64,000 nt of DNA from Olivibacter sp. XZL3 (GCF_004368405.1 NZ_SBJH01000072.1:1-64000); one strand, 5' to 3'; shown: positions 43,855 to 52,830, counted from the stretch's first letter. Notes: generated from the letters alone by a model not told the origin. Made by a program: numbers and translations.

Positions 43855-45106
43855 AAATAACTCAAAAAAAATAGTTGACATGAAAGCGCAGCCCTCTGGC
43901 CCCAAAGCGCTCAAATGGTTAAATGCCCTTGTTCCCGGTATTATTACAGCTGCCGTTGTTTTTGGTCCGAGTAAAATGACCATCACATCTAAAATGGGCG
44001 CAAGTTACGGCACATCCCTGCTTTGGATCGTTGTGGTAGCTATTGCGCTGATGGCTATTTATACCGGGATGGCCGCCCGTATAGGGCGGGCGAGTAAGCT
44101 TTCTTTTTTAGGACTTGTACGTCAAAAATGGGGGCAACCCGTTACCATGTTTATTGGTATTGGAATTTTTTTGGTAACTACTTCCTTTCAGGCAGGTAAT
44201 GCCATCGGTGCGGGAGTGGCCATGGCTGAGCTAACGCATACATCTACAACAGCTTGGGTTATCCTCTTCAGTCTGTTAGCTATTACGATGCTCTTTTTCC
44301 GTTCTTTCTATAAGCTATTGGAAAAGGTGATGATCAGTATTGTCTTATTGATGTTATTTTCTTTTGTAACGACACTCGTGTTATCGCGCCCATCACCGGT
44401 GATTTTATTGGAAGGATTAAAGCCGAGTATTCCAGACGGTTCCATGCCCTTGGTTATTGCGTTTGTAGCGTCTTGCTTTTCGTTGGTTGGTGCGCTTTAT
44501 CAATCGTATCTAGTGCAAGAGAGGGCTAAAAGCTTAAAGATGCAAGATAATCGGAAAGTGGAGGACAGAAGTTTACCCGGTGTTTTGCTGCTTGGTGTGA
44601 TGAGTGCCTGTGTAATGATCTGCGCAGCGACGGTACTGCATACACGTGGAATGGCTATCGTGAGTGCAGCTGATATGGGTAAGTCACTTGAACCCTTATT
44701 TGGAAGTTTTTCAACCATTTTATTTTTAGTGGGGCTATTAGGGGCCGCTATTTCGTCGTTGATTGGCAATGCCACCTTGGGAGGGACCTTGTTGGGAGAC
44801 GCTTTGGGTAAGGGTTATAGCATGAATGATGCAGGTATTAAAATGTACATCGCTGCCGTGATGCTTATCGGCGGAATCATAGCCATTTGTTTTGGTAAAC
44901 TGCCCTTGGAACTGATTGTCTTTGCACAAAGCATCACCATTTTTGTGGTACCCACTATTGGCGTTGCACTATTTTCAGTAGCTAACGACCGACAAATCAT
45001 GGGCGATCTGGTAAATTCGGGTTCAACTAAATTTTTTGCAGCCATCGGCCTGCTTGTTGTATTCTGTTTGGCGGCGATTCATCTTCAACAACTTATTTTC
45101 AATTAA
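43838..45106 (+). CDS. Nramp-family-like transporter lacking the metal-binding motifs
   Basis: The 422-residue protein has the overall Nramp layout with 11 or so membrane segments (GIITAAVVFGPSKMTITSK, LLWIVVVAIALMAIYTGM, and later QSITIFVVPTIGVALFSVAN). However, the TM1 metal motif DPGN is replaced (VFGPSKMT, residues 41-48) and the TM6 MPHN motif reads GALYQSY. It is therefore unlikely to be an ordinary manganese or iron importer and may carry another cation or an organic substrate. An ATG at 43880 is an alternative start. It is embedded in the catabolic operon. Confidence 0.75.
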   Translation: MSDMHKNNSKKIVDMKAQPSGPKALKWLNALVPGIITAAVVFGPSKMTITSKMGASYGTSLLWIVVVAIALMAIYTGMAARIGRASKLSFLGLVRQKWGQPVTMFIGIGIFLVTTSFQAGNAIGAGVAMAELTHTSTTAWVILFSLLAITMLFFRSFYKLLEKVMISIVLLMLFSFVTTLVLSRPSPVILLEGLKPSIPDGSMPLVIAFVASCFSLVGALYQSYLVQERAKSLKMQDNRKVEDRSLPGVLLLGVMSACVMICAATVLHTRGMAIVSAADMGKSLEPLFGSFSTILFLVGLLGAAISSLIGNATLGGTLLGDALGKGYSMNDAGIKMYIAAVMLIGGIIAICFGKLPLELIVFAQSITIFVVPTIGVALFSVANDRQIMGDLVNSGSTKFFAAIGLLVVFCLAAIHLQQLIFN

Positions 45107-45110
45107 ATAT

Positions 45111-46130
45111 ATGGAAGCACTTAAACAACGGTACGAAACATTATTGGCACCTTCCGCTGCACTTATTAATGATCTAAAGGACATCGACGGAGATTTGCTG
45201 ATTCTGGGTGTAGGCGGTAAAATGGGTCCTAATTTAGCACGTTTGGCCAGACAGGCACTGGACGAGGCGGGTAAAGCGGATGTACAGGTAATTGGAGTCT
45301 CTCGCTTTTCCGATACCCAACTGCAGCAGCAGTTGGAGGCTGAAGGCATTCGGACAATTGCTGCAGATTTGCTGAACGATAACGACCTACAAAGCTTACC
45401 TTTCGCGCCAAACGTGATTTTTATGGCCGGCAATAAGTTTGGAACTACCGGTAAAGAAGCCTTCACCTGGGCGATGAATGTCTTTCTTCCCGGTCGGGTA
45501 GCTGATAAATACAAAAATGCCCGAATGGTGGTGTTTTCATCGGGTAATATCTATCCATTTGTATCGGTTACATCGGGTGGTGCTTCTGAAAAAGTGGCTC
45601 CGGAGCCCATCGGTGAATATGCGCAATCTTGTTTAGGACGCGAACGCATTTTTCAATACCACGCACAACAGAATGGTACACCTATGTTGATCTATCGTTT
45701 AAATTATGCAAATGATGTCAGTTATGGGGTACTCGTAGAAATCGGAAAAGCAGTTAGAGACGGCCAGGCGGTTGATCTCACAACAGCCAATGTGAATGTC
45801 ATCTGGCAAGGTGATGCAAATGAGTATGCCCTGCGAAGCTTGAAATACTGTAGTACACCGCCAAAAGTGCTGAACATCACTGGCCCTGAAACCGTATCGG
45901 TGAAATGGGTAGCTGAAATCTTCGGCGAATTTTTCAATCGTAAACCAACGTTTGAAGGTACAGAAGAAGGGGTGTCTCTGCTCAATAATGCGGCTGAGTC
46001 GTTTGCGCTTTTTGGTTATCCTCGTACGCCATTAAAAACCATGATCGGTATGATTGCGGCTTGGTTGGATGCGGGAGCACCACTACTAAATAAACCGACA
46101 CATTTTCAGGAACGTGAAGGGAAATTTTAA
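45111..46130 (+). CDS. NAD-dependent epimerase/dehydratase-like protein
   Basis: From the ATG at 45111 the protein has 339 residues; the longer frame to 45036 overlaps the transporter. The nucleotide-binding motif LLILGVGGKMGPNLARLA is present and the fold is of the extended SDR type. The catalytic Tyr is in GEYAQSCLGRER, but the Lys four places later is a Cys. Chemistry may therefore differ from usual epimerases, or the protein uses another base. It sits in the operon 4 bp after the transporter stop and 10 bp before the aldolase gene. Confidence 0.8.
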   Translation: MEALKQRYETLLAPSAALINDLKDIDGDLLILGVGGKMGPNLARLARQALDEAGKADVQVIGVSRFSDTQLQQQLEAEGIRTIAADLLNDNDLQSLPFAPNVIFMAGNKFGTTGKEAFTWAMNVFLPGRVADKYKNARMVVFSSGNIYPFVSVTSGGASEKVAPEPIGEYAQSCLGRERIFQYHAQQNGTPMLIYRLNYANDVSYGVLVEIGKAVRDGQAVDLTTANVNVIWQGDANEYALRSLKYCSTPPKVLNITGPETVSVKWVAEIFGEFFNRKPTFEGTEEGVSLLNNAAESFALFGYPRTPLKTMIGMIAAWLDAGAPLLNKPTHFQEREGKF

Positions 46131-46140
46131 TTCATCGTAT

Positions 46141-47172
46141 ATGTTAACAAAGGAAAAAAGAGCGTTCTTACAAGAGGGAACAGTCATACCTGCACACCCC
46201 TTAGCTTTGACTGCCAAACTCGATGTGGACGAGGAAAAGCAACGGAATCTTACTCATTATTATATCAATAGCGGTGTCGGCGGCATTGCGGTAGGTGTCC
46301 ACACAACTCAGTTTGAAATTCGTGATCCAAGGTTCAATCTATATGAAACCGTTTTGCGCTTTGCGGCCGAGGAAATAGCGGATGCAGGTTTAAACCGTCC
46401 TTTCATTAAAGTAGCTGGTATTTGCGGGCCTACGGCACAAGCGCTTCAGGAAGCTGAGTTAGCTATTAAATATGACTATGATCTGGCTTTGCTAAGCCTT
46501 GGCGGATTAAATGATTGGACGGATGACCAACTGATTACACATGTAAAAGCGGTTGCTGCCCGTATTCCGGTTATTGGATTTTACTTACAACCCGCCGTGG
46601 GAGGTCGTTTGCTTAGCTATCACTTCTGGGAGCAATTTGCGCAAATAGACGGGGTAGAAGCCATTAAAGTAGCTTCTTTCAATCGCTACCAGACTTTAGA
46701 TGTGGTACGTGCTGTTTGTACTTCGCCTCGTAGTGAGGATATTGCCTTATATACAGGCAATGATGATAATATTGTAGCGGATTTGCTGACACCCTATAAA
46801 TTTTTGATTGATGGTACCTGGAAAGAGAAGCGTTTTGTGGGAGGGCTGCTTGGACATTGGGCTGTTTGGACTGAAACGGCGGTGAAGCTTCATCAGCAGA
46901 TTAAACATTGCATTGCCAATCAATACCAAGGTGTTGAAGATCTTTTAAGGCTAGGTGTGCAGGTTACAGATATGAATGCGGCGCTTTTTGATGTTAGCCA
47001 TAATTTTAAAGGGAGCATCGCCGGCATTCACGAAGTATTGCGTCGAAACGGACTGATGGAGGGTATTTGGTGTTTGAGTCCAAAAGAGATTTTGTCTCCA
47101 GGACAGCTTGAAGAGTTAGATCGTGTTATAGCGGCTTACCCGCACCTTAGCGGTGCACAACCTTCGTATTGA
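46141..47172 (+). CDS. DapA-family aldolase/lyase
   Basis: From the ATG at 46141 the enzyme has 343 residues. The (beta/alpha)8 barrel of the dihydrodipicolinate synthase family is suggested by YYINSGVGGIAVGVHTTQF, KVAGICGPTAQALQEAELA and the Schiff-base lysine in VEAIKVASFNRYQTL. Members cleave or form 2-keto acids; a 2-keto-3-deoxy acid from the DgoD-like dehydratase would be a fitting substrate. Longer than the usual 290-310 residues. It lies between the epimerase-like and amidohydrolase genes. Confidence 0.85.
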   Translation: MLTKEKRAFLQEGTVIPAHPLALTAKLDVDEEKQRNLTHYYINSGVGGIAVGVHTTQFEIRDPRFNLYETVLRFAAEEIADAGLNRPFIKVAGICGPTAQALQEAELAIKYDYDLALLSLGGLNDWTDDQLITHVKAVAARIPVIGFYLQPAVGGRLLSYHFWEQFAQIDGVEAIKVASFNRYQTLDVVRAVCTSPRSEDIALYTGNDDNIVADLLTPYKFLIDGTWKEKRFVGGLLGHWAVWTETAVKLHQQIKHCIANQYQGVEDLLRLGVQVTDMNAALFDVSHNFKGSIAGIHEVLRRNGLMEGIWCLSPKEILSPGQLEELDRVIAAYPHLSGAQPSY

Positions 47173-47182
47173 TAAGGTAGCC

Positions 47183-48364
47183 ATGATAACAAAGCAGCAG
47201 ATTGATCAACTGGTGGATCAGATTTTACCGCAGATGATCGGTATACGAAGACATTTTCATCAATTTCCGGAACTTTCTTTTGAAGAATACGAAACATCGG
47301 CTTTCATCAAAAACTATTTGAATGAGCAAGATATTCCTTGGAGACCGCTGGCCAATACAGGTATTGTGGCGACGCTAGATGGAAACAGGTCATCAGACAA
47401 AGTCATCGCCCTCCGTGCCGACATGGATGCCTTGCCTATTCAGGAAGAGAATGATCTGCCCTTCCGATCGGTTCGAAACCAGGTAATGCATGCCTGCGGA
47501 CATGATATCCACTTGGCTTCTTTATTAGGCGTAGCGACCGTTCTTCGGCGCAATAGATCAAGGATGGCGGGCACGGTGCGCTTTATATTTCAGCCTGCAG
47601 AAGAAAAGCTGCCGGGCGGAGCGCAACAGATGATCAAGGAAGGTGCGTTGGAAGGCCCTGTACCAACTTGGGTGATTGGTCAGCATGTTATGCCCGAATT
47701 GCCTGTTGGCAGGGCTGCTTTTTATCCCGGTAATTATATGGCAAGTAACGATGAGATTTATATAAAAATCAAAGGGAAGGGAGGTCATGCCGCGCAACCT
47801 CACCAGAATATAGATCCGGTGGTAATTGCAGCACAATTAATTCTAAACCTTCAATCACTTGTAAGTCGCATTGCAGACCCCAGGATCCCCACAGTACTTT
47901 CATTTGGAAAAGTGATTGCTGAAGGGGCTGTGAATATTATTCCGGATGAAGTTTCCTTAGCGGGAACCCTGCGTACACTAGACGCCAGGTGGCGTATGCA
48001 GGCGCACCAGAAAATTAAAGAAATCAGTGAAGCTGTTACGAGTGCCATGGGAGGCCATTGTGAAGTACACATTGTGAAAGGTTATCCGGTGCTGCACAAT
48101 GATCCCTCGCTTACAGAGAAGCTCAGCAAATTGGCTGAAAAGTACTTAGGCAAAGAAAACGTGGTGCCCATAGACGTATGGATGGCAGCCGAGGATTTTG
48201 CTTATTATGCGGAGCAGGTTCCTTCATCTTTTTTTCGCTTAGGGGTGCAGAGTGTTTCTGGTTTACACACCGCTACTTTTAATCCGGACGAAGGTGCCTT
48301 GCGCACTGGTATCGGGTTAATGAGCTTTATGGTTTGTAGTTTATTGGAAGGTCATGTCTCTTAA
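47183..48364 (+). CDS. M20-family amidohydrolase
   Basis: From the ATG at 47183 the enzyme has 393 residues. The metal-site motifs of the M20D type are visible: ALRADMDALPIQEE, VMHACGHDIHLASLLG, FIFQPAEEKLPGGAQQM and WMAAEDFAYYAEQVPSSFFRLG. Such enzymes remove acyl groups from N-acylated amino compounds. In this operon it may deacylate an N-acetylated intermediate before the aminotransferase acts. It has no signal peptide. It overlaps the next gene by 11 bp. Confidence 0.9.
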   Translation: MITKQQIDQLVDQILPQMIGIRRHFHQFPELSFEEYETSAFIKNYLNEQDIPWRPLANTGIVATLDGNRSSDKVIALRADMDALPIQEENDLPFRSVRNQVMHACGHDIHLASLLGVATVLRRNRSRMAGTVRFIFQPAEEKLPGGAQQMIKEGALEGPVPTWVIGQHVMPELPVGRAAFYPGNYMASNDEIYIKIKGKGGHAAQPHQNIDPVVIAAQLILNLQSLVSRIADPRIPTVLSFGKVIAEGAVNIIPDEVSLAGTLRTLDARWRMQAHQKIKEISEAVTSAMGGHCEVHIVKGYPVLHNDPSLTEKLSKLAEKYLGKENVVPIDVWMAAEDFAYYAEQVPSSFFRLGVQSVSGLHTATFNPDEGALRTGIGLMSFMVCSLLEGHVS

Positions 48365-49355
48365 TCGTCGGACTTTTATGCAGCAGGCCGCATTGCTGGG
48401 GTTTTATGCGGTGGCATCAAAGCCATGGATCAAAGCCATCCGGCAAACCGTTGATGGAAAGCGAATTGGTATCATCGGCCTGGATACCTCACATAGTATT
48501 GCTTTTACCAAAGCGCTGAATGCGGCTAATGCCGACCCGATTTATAAAGGCTTCCATATAGTGGCAGCCTATCCCTATGGCAGTAAAACAATCGCAAGCA
48601 GTGCAAATCGAATTCCCGCCTACATCGAAGAAGTGAAAGGAATGGGGGTGGAAATATTGCCTTCTATATGTACACTTTGTGAGGCGGTTGACTATATATT
48701 GCTGGAAACAAATGATGGCCGCTTACATTGGGAGCAAGCGAAAGAAGTAATTGATTTGGGTAAAACTTTGTTCATCGATAAACCGCTTGCTGCTTCTTAC
48801 ATGGATGGTAGCCGAATTCTTGCCTACGCTAAGCAAAAGGGTGTCCCCGTTTTTTCCGCATCTTCGCTCCGATGGGCAGATGGTATAGGCGAATTGCACG
48901 AAAACCGTAAAATCGGTGATGTCAAAGGTGCCGACACTTTTTCACCTTCACCCCTTGAACCCACGCATCCTGATCTTTTTTGGTATGGAATTCATGGGGT
49001 GGAGATGCTCTATGCTATCTTAGGTGCCGGTTGTACCGAAGTAAGCAGGATAACCACGGCGACTACCGATATTGTTGTGGGTAAATGGCCCAATGAATGT
49101 GTCGGAACTTTTAGAGGCATGCGGGAAGGGAACGCTTTCGGAGGCATTGCTTTTGGTGAAAAAGGTGTACAGCTAATAGGTGGTTATAAAGGTTACAACC
49201 AACTTTTACAGCAGATAGTCAATTTCTTTGAGACCGGTATTGCACCAGTCTCTGACCAAGAGATGCAGGAAGTACTTGCCTTTATGGAAGCAGCTGATTT
49301 AAGTAAGAGTGAAAACGGTCAGGCCGTGTCCTTGGCCGAAGTGTTAAAAAGATAA
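48354..49355 (+). CDS. Gfo/Idh/MocA-type oxidoreductase-like protein with Tat-like signal
   Basis: The 333-residue protein begins with a twin-Arg type sequence (NRRTFMQQAALLGFYAV) and continues with a Rossmann-like region (RIGIIGLDTSHSIAFTKAL) and the family-typical VDYILLETNDGRLHWEQAKEVI and LFIDKPLAAS (Lys-Pro). This resembles Gfo/Idh/MocA proteins of Bacteroidota that act in the periplasm with tightly bound NAD. It is the last gene of the long operon; after its stop only decayed sequence is found. Confidence 0.8.
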   Translation: MSLNRRTFMQQAALLGFYAVASKPWIKAIRQTVDGKRIGIIGLDTSHSIAFTKALNAANADPIYKGFHIVAAYPYGSKTIASSANRIPAYIEEVKGMGVEILPSICTLCEAVDYILLETNDGRLHWEQAKEVIDLGKTLFIDKPLAASYMDGSRILAYAKQKGVPVFSASSLRWADGIGELHENRKIGDVKGADTFSPSPLEPTHPDLFWYGIHGVEMLYAILGAGCTEVSRITTATTDIVVGKWPNECVGTFRGMREGNAFGGIAFGEKGVQLIGGYKGYNQLLQQIVNFFETGIAPVSDQEMQEVLAFMEAADLSKSENGQAVSLAEVLKR

Positions 49356-49522
49356 ATCGAAATTTCGCGAAAACTTAATCGTATGTCGGAAACAGTAACT
49401 TCCGACGGATAAAAAGAATATGGGCCTCCCAAGATTTGAGTAGGCGCTAAAAGGTGTTTAACCAAACTATCCTTTTTGTGCTTGCAGCCGGCGTGTTGCA
49501 AACAGCGTTTCATTTCCGCAGG

Positions 49523-50058
49523 CAACTATTCCTGCTTCTTCTATATATCGGCAATGATCAGCAATATTGTTTCTGCTGGCAGAAAACATAGGTGCAATAC
49601 CGTAAAAATTGAGTTTGAAAGGAACGTTCTTGGTTATGATCCCAAAAACTGTTTCATTTTTCTTTCCATGGCTACATTCATATCGGCAAACAAAGGAATA
49701 TCAGATTCTAATGTTAGATTGATTATCTGTTGCAAACGTGTATCAAAATCGCCTTTAATGCAAATGGGCAATATCTTTTTCTCAAGTACTAAGCAAAGAA
49801 CTTGAGCGGATGTTTCAAGTCCGGTATTTTTACCTGATGCGCCAAAATAGTTTCTAAAGAGTATACGTCCGCGAATATTTGATGAAGAGTTGTAAATATT
49901 CACTGAATGACAGCCCATTCATATGGCGCATGACGGCCCTGCGAATTAAACCCGAAGCACTCTTGTTAATGTTCAATACGTAGGGTGCTGTGGAGATAAC
50001 TTGCAACTCTGCGTAATAATTGCAAATTAACTTGAGCTTTTTCGACCGGTTTTTATTT
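49523..50058 (-). pseudogene. Decayed type B ATPase gene
   Basis: The minus strand aligns with the middle of the type B ATPase at 20661-21830, for example the region encoding IADHCRYIEEAGI, LFADMNVAMERK and the DTRLQQIINLTLESDI segment. The frame is broken several times, the C-terminal part is gone and at the 5' side the sequence stops before Walker A, jumping straight to the operator. Positions 49356-49522 hold nothing recognisable. Confidence 0.8.
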
Positions 50059-50063
50059 ACAAA

Positions 50064-50102
50064 GCGTGCTATTCTGCACTCTTACAGTGCAAAATAGCAC
50101 GC
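50064..50102 (-). promoter_or_regulatory. Operator palindrome of the decayed type B ATPase inside a larger inverted repeat
   Basis: TGCACTCTTACAGTGCA at 50075-50091 is the type B operator with one mismatched pair. It lies inside a larger inverted repeat, GCGTGCTATT (50064-50073) and AATAGCACGC (50093-50102). The -7 box of the intact promoter (TATCTTTG) is changed to ACGCTTTG here, so the promoter is probably dead. A second operator at 32 bp is absent. Confidence 0.65.
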
Positions 50103-50111
50103 TTATGGATT

Positions 50112-50564
50112 TTATCCTGCCGGTTGAATGGGTTTAGGGATTTCCCGTACTTCTACCGTTCCGCCATATAACAAAACCGGGACGGATTTGGCTAGCTCCA
50201 GGGCCTGCTCTATACTTGCAGCACGTAGTACAACCTGGCTTACAACACGAAGATTGCCGGAAAGCACGCTTTCTTTTTTTACGGTTTCCCCTCCGGTACC
50301 TGATACAGTGTAGCTTTCTCCGGGAAAAGCAAAGCTGAGTACATACATGCCTGCTGCTTTCCATTGCTCTATCAAATTGTTCCATTGCACACCTGCCGAT
50401 TTAACCTGCGCTTCACTATAGGTTTCGGGTACACGTACTAATAAACTGAATTGTTTCATTTCCTGGTCTTTTGCGGTTAACGTCAATGCTTGGGCTGACT
50501 GATTGAAAGTTCTGTAACTTATCAATGCCAGGCCTGCAAAGACGGCTAATAGACCTAGTTTCAT
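50112..50564 (-). CDS. Exported YCII-like domain protein
   Basis: From the ATG at 50564 the product is 150 residues with a signal-type segment (KLGLLAVFAGLALISY). The remainder has the alpha/beta pattern of YCII-related/DGPF-type domains (FSLLVRVPE, WNNLIEQWKAAGMYVLSF, VVSQVVLRAASIEQALELAKSVPVL in parts). Such domains are usually cytoplasmic and of unknown catalytic role, so an exported form is unusual. The AraC gene lies 59 bp upstream in the same direction. The longer frame to 50630 overlaps that gene and is less likely. Confidence 0.7.
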   Translation of the reverse strand: MKLGLLAVFAGLALISYRTFNQSAQALTLTAKDQEMKQFSLLVRVPETYSEAQVKSAGVQWNNLIEQWKAAGMYVLSFAFPGESYTVSGTGGETVKKESVLSGNLRVVSQVVLRAASIEQALELAKSVPVLLYGGTVEVREIPKPIQPAG

Positions 50565-50623
50565 ATACTTTTTTATGCAAAGATGGCGCGTTGGAAAAAG
50601 CAATCCTTGTAAAAAATCATTGA

Positions 50624-51394
50624 TTACCAAAAAGAAGGTGATTTGAAAAAATCAGTGGGTGTTTGCCCGGTAAATAGCTTGAAATCCCGGTTGAAATGGG
50701 GTTGATCGTAATAACCGTTTTCAAAGACCAGGTCAAGAAGCGATGCCGGATTAGGTTGATGAACAATAGCGTTCATTTTTATAATCTGCGAAAATTGTTT
50801 AGGGGAAGCTCCTGTTACTTTTCTAAACCGCTTTTCGAAGGCGTCTTGGCTGATGCATAAAGCCGCAGCAAGCTCCTTTATTCGGATATTTCCCCTTGTT
50901 GAATGGATTTTATGGATCGCTTCTGTTACCAATAGATCGGGAGTACGGTTAATCAGTATGGAGATTAAAAATTCCTCCATGCAGGCGATTCTCAATTGGT
51001 TGTTGCTCATTTCGGCTAGGCGCTCTTCCACAAGTGCTAGCGTGGCGGGTGGTATATAATGGTCTAAGGGAACGGTCTGCTCAAATAAGTCGTAAAGCGG
51101 TTGTCTGAAAAAGGCGGACAAGCCCTGTTCACTGAATGAGACAATAAGGGTGCCTGAGTTTTTCTTATAATGGATAAACCGAACGGACTTTCGCAATCCT
51201 GACAAGGCGATGTTTGGTAAATCGACGGAGCGGTCGTTGTTTATATACGATATTTGGCCGCTAAGACGAAAAGCTAAAGCAAATGAGGCATTAGGTACCA
51301 CTTGGTTGGTTGTATCGTACTGGCTTTCAATGATTTTATAATCTTTTATAAATGGCTTTAATTGCGCCGTAGGTATGTACGTTGTGATTTTCAT
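50624..51394 (-). CDS. AraC-family transcriptional regulator
   Basis: From the ATG at 51394 (MKITTYIPT) the protein has 256 residues. The N-terminal part looks like an effector or DUF6597-like domain (PFIKDYKIIESQYD), and the C-terminal AraC domain has both helix-turn-helix segments (IRIKELAAALCISQDAFEKR, LLDLVFENGYYDQPHFNRDF) and the GQTPTDFF end. It probably controls the YCII-like gene just downstream, although the target is not shown by any repeat. The frame could start further upstream but without a better site. Confidence 0.9.
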   Translation of the reverse strand: MKITTYIPTAQLKPFIKDYKIIESQYDTTNQVVPNASFALAFRLSGQISYINNDRSVDLPNIALSGLRKSVRFIHYKKNSGTLIVSFSEQGLSAFFRQPLYDLFEQTVPLDHYIPPATLALVEERLAEMSNNQLRIACMEEFLISILINRTPDLLVTEAIHKIHSTRGNIRIKELAAALCISQDAFEKRFRKVTGASPKQFSQIIKMNAIVHQPNPASLLDLVFENGYYDQPHFNRDFKLFTGQTPTDFFKSPSFW

Positions 51395-51458
51395 TATAGT
51401 GGTAGCCTGCGTCCGTTTTCGAATTCTATGATAAATATAGTGAATAGAAGGGAATTTA

Positions 51459-51521
51459 CTCATTTCACAAACTCCTCACCGAATTGGCGGTTGCCGTTTT
51501 AATGGCTTGGAAGCCAACTGC
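51459..51521 (-). pseudogene. Remnant of the 3' end of a MacB-type permease gene
   Basis: The minus strand encodes VGFQAIKTATANSVRSL and a TGA stop (51465-51467), matching the last residues of the permease at 52885-55263 (VGFQAIKAATANPVRSL). Over 62 bp the DNA differs at 8 positions from 52888-52949. Directly next to it ACAGTGCAAAA (51523-51533) equals one half of the type B ATPase operator. Confidence 0.75.
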
Positions 51522-51544
51522 GACAGTGCAAAAGGAGAAGCTAC

Positions 51545-52711
51545 TTATAGCTTGCCGATATCCTTCCAACTTAATACGGTATATTTTGTGCGCTGTTGGT
51601 TCTCTTCACCGCCGTAAATTAGGGTTTTCTTCACCGGCTGTGGGCTTGCCAGTTCATCAAAATAATCCATGTTGGCGAAGAGTTTAGGTGTAACGGTCTG
51701 GGTAGCTTTTACTTCAAAAACTTCAAAACCATTGGCTTTTTTTAAGAGAAAATCAATTTCATGTTGATTACTATCTTGCCAAAAATAGGATTCCTGATGA
51801 AGATATTGATGTGCATTCTGCTTGATGAACTCCGCAATAACCATATTTTCAAAGATGTTACCTTTTAAGCGGTTCTCGAGCACTTCTTCTTGATGGCGAA
51901 TACCCAATAGATGACACAATAAACCGCTGTCATAAAAATATAGCTTGGGACTTTTGATTAGCCGTTTGTTAAAATTTTCGTGATAAGGATTGAGTAAGAA
52001 GATAATATAGCTGCTTTCCAGAATAGAAAGCCAAGCTCTAGCTGTGGGTTGGCTAATATCGCAGGCGTTAGCCAATGCGCTGATATTAAGTAATTGGCCG
52101 GCGCGGCTGGCGCAAAGACCAAGAAAAGTGCGGAAGGTTTTTAAATCACGAATATTGATTAAGGTAGTTACATCCTTTTCAATATAGGTTTGGATGTAAT
52201 TTGCATAAAATATATTCGGGTCGATTTCACGATCGAATATTGCCGGGTAAAAGCCCTTGAAACAGGCATCGGTATAGGTCTTGGACAATAACCGTGCGTT
52301 TTCCATTTCCTGTATATCAAAAGGTAATAATTTGAACAGCGCTACCCTTCCGGATAGGGTTTGCGTAATACTGTTCAGCAGGTGAAAATTTTGGGAGCCT
52401 GATAGGATAAATTGCCCCATTTTACCGGTTTCATCCACCTTTGATTGGATGTAAGAAAAAAGTTCAGGTGTTCGTTGTGCTTCATCTAAAATAACTTTTC
52501 CGTCATATTGTTGCAAAAAGCCGTTGGGATCTTCATTTGCAAAAGAACGGATGTCAGGATTTTCTAACGTTATATATTTATAATCTTTGAATAGATGCTT
52601 CAATAAAGTTGTTTTTCCTGATTGCCTAGGACCGGTAATTGCTAATACTGGGAACTTTTCCTTTTGGGCCATCAGGATACTTGAAACAGAGCGGTTTATG
52701 AATTTTTCCAT
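51545..52711 (-). CDS. AAA_14/DUF4143 ATPase (type A in this window)
   Basis: The 388-residue protein has Walker A GPRQSGKTT (residues 27-35), Walker B KVILDEAQ (Asp76, Glu77), the sensor-like ILSGSQNFHLL, a winged-helix-like part (ISALANACDISQPTARAWL) and DUF4143 with HEIDFLLKKANGFEVFEVKA, the PD-(D/E)xK-like pattern. Function unknown. It is a single gene with its own repeat-rich upstream region, lies between two copies of a permease 3' end, and has remnants in at least three other places in the window (19821, 20430, 21928). Confidence 0.9.
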   Translation of the reverse strand: MEKFINRSVSSILMAQKEKFPVLAITGPRQSGKTTLLKHLFKDYKYITLENPDIRSFANEDPNGFLQQYDGKVILDEAQRTPELFSYIQSKVDETGKMGQFILSGSQNFHLLNSITQTLSGRVALFKLLPFDIQEMENARLLSKTYTDACFKGFYPAIFDREIDPNIFYANYIQTYIEKDVTTLINIRDLKTFRTFLGLCASRAGQLLNISALANACDISQPTARAWLSILESSYIIFLLNPYHENFNKRLIKSPKLYFYDSGLLCHLLGIRHQEEVLENRLKGNIFENMVIAEFIKQNAHQYLHQESYFWQDSNQHEIDFLLKKANGFEVFEVKATQTVTPKLFANMDYFDELASPQPVKKTLIYGGEENQQRTKYTVLSWKDIGKL

Positions 52712-52728
52712 CTTCTTGTTTTTTCAAA

Positions 52729-52830
52729 AATACGTAGTAATTTTGAAAATACATAAGATTAATTTTGAATTTACATGAATTAAACTTTGAAATTACATAG
52801 AATAAATTTTGAATTTGCATAGAAATCAAC
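52729..52830 (-). repeat. Tandem 21-22-bp repeats upstream of the type A ATPase gene
   Basis: About five units follow the pattern TTTTGAAAATACATAAGAT or TTTTGAATTTACAT, then TAAA. The same array is found in mini-cassettes 1 and 2 (19965-20057 and 20555-20655). Position and regular spacing (two helical turns) suggest binding sites for a regulator or for the ATPase itself. Confidence 0.75.

Noticed and set aside
49319-49525. 68-codon minus-strand frame after the oxidoreductase gene
   Set aside because: It overlaps the end of that gene and has no start signal. The CKHKKDSLVKHLL segment looked protein-like, but no family came to mind.
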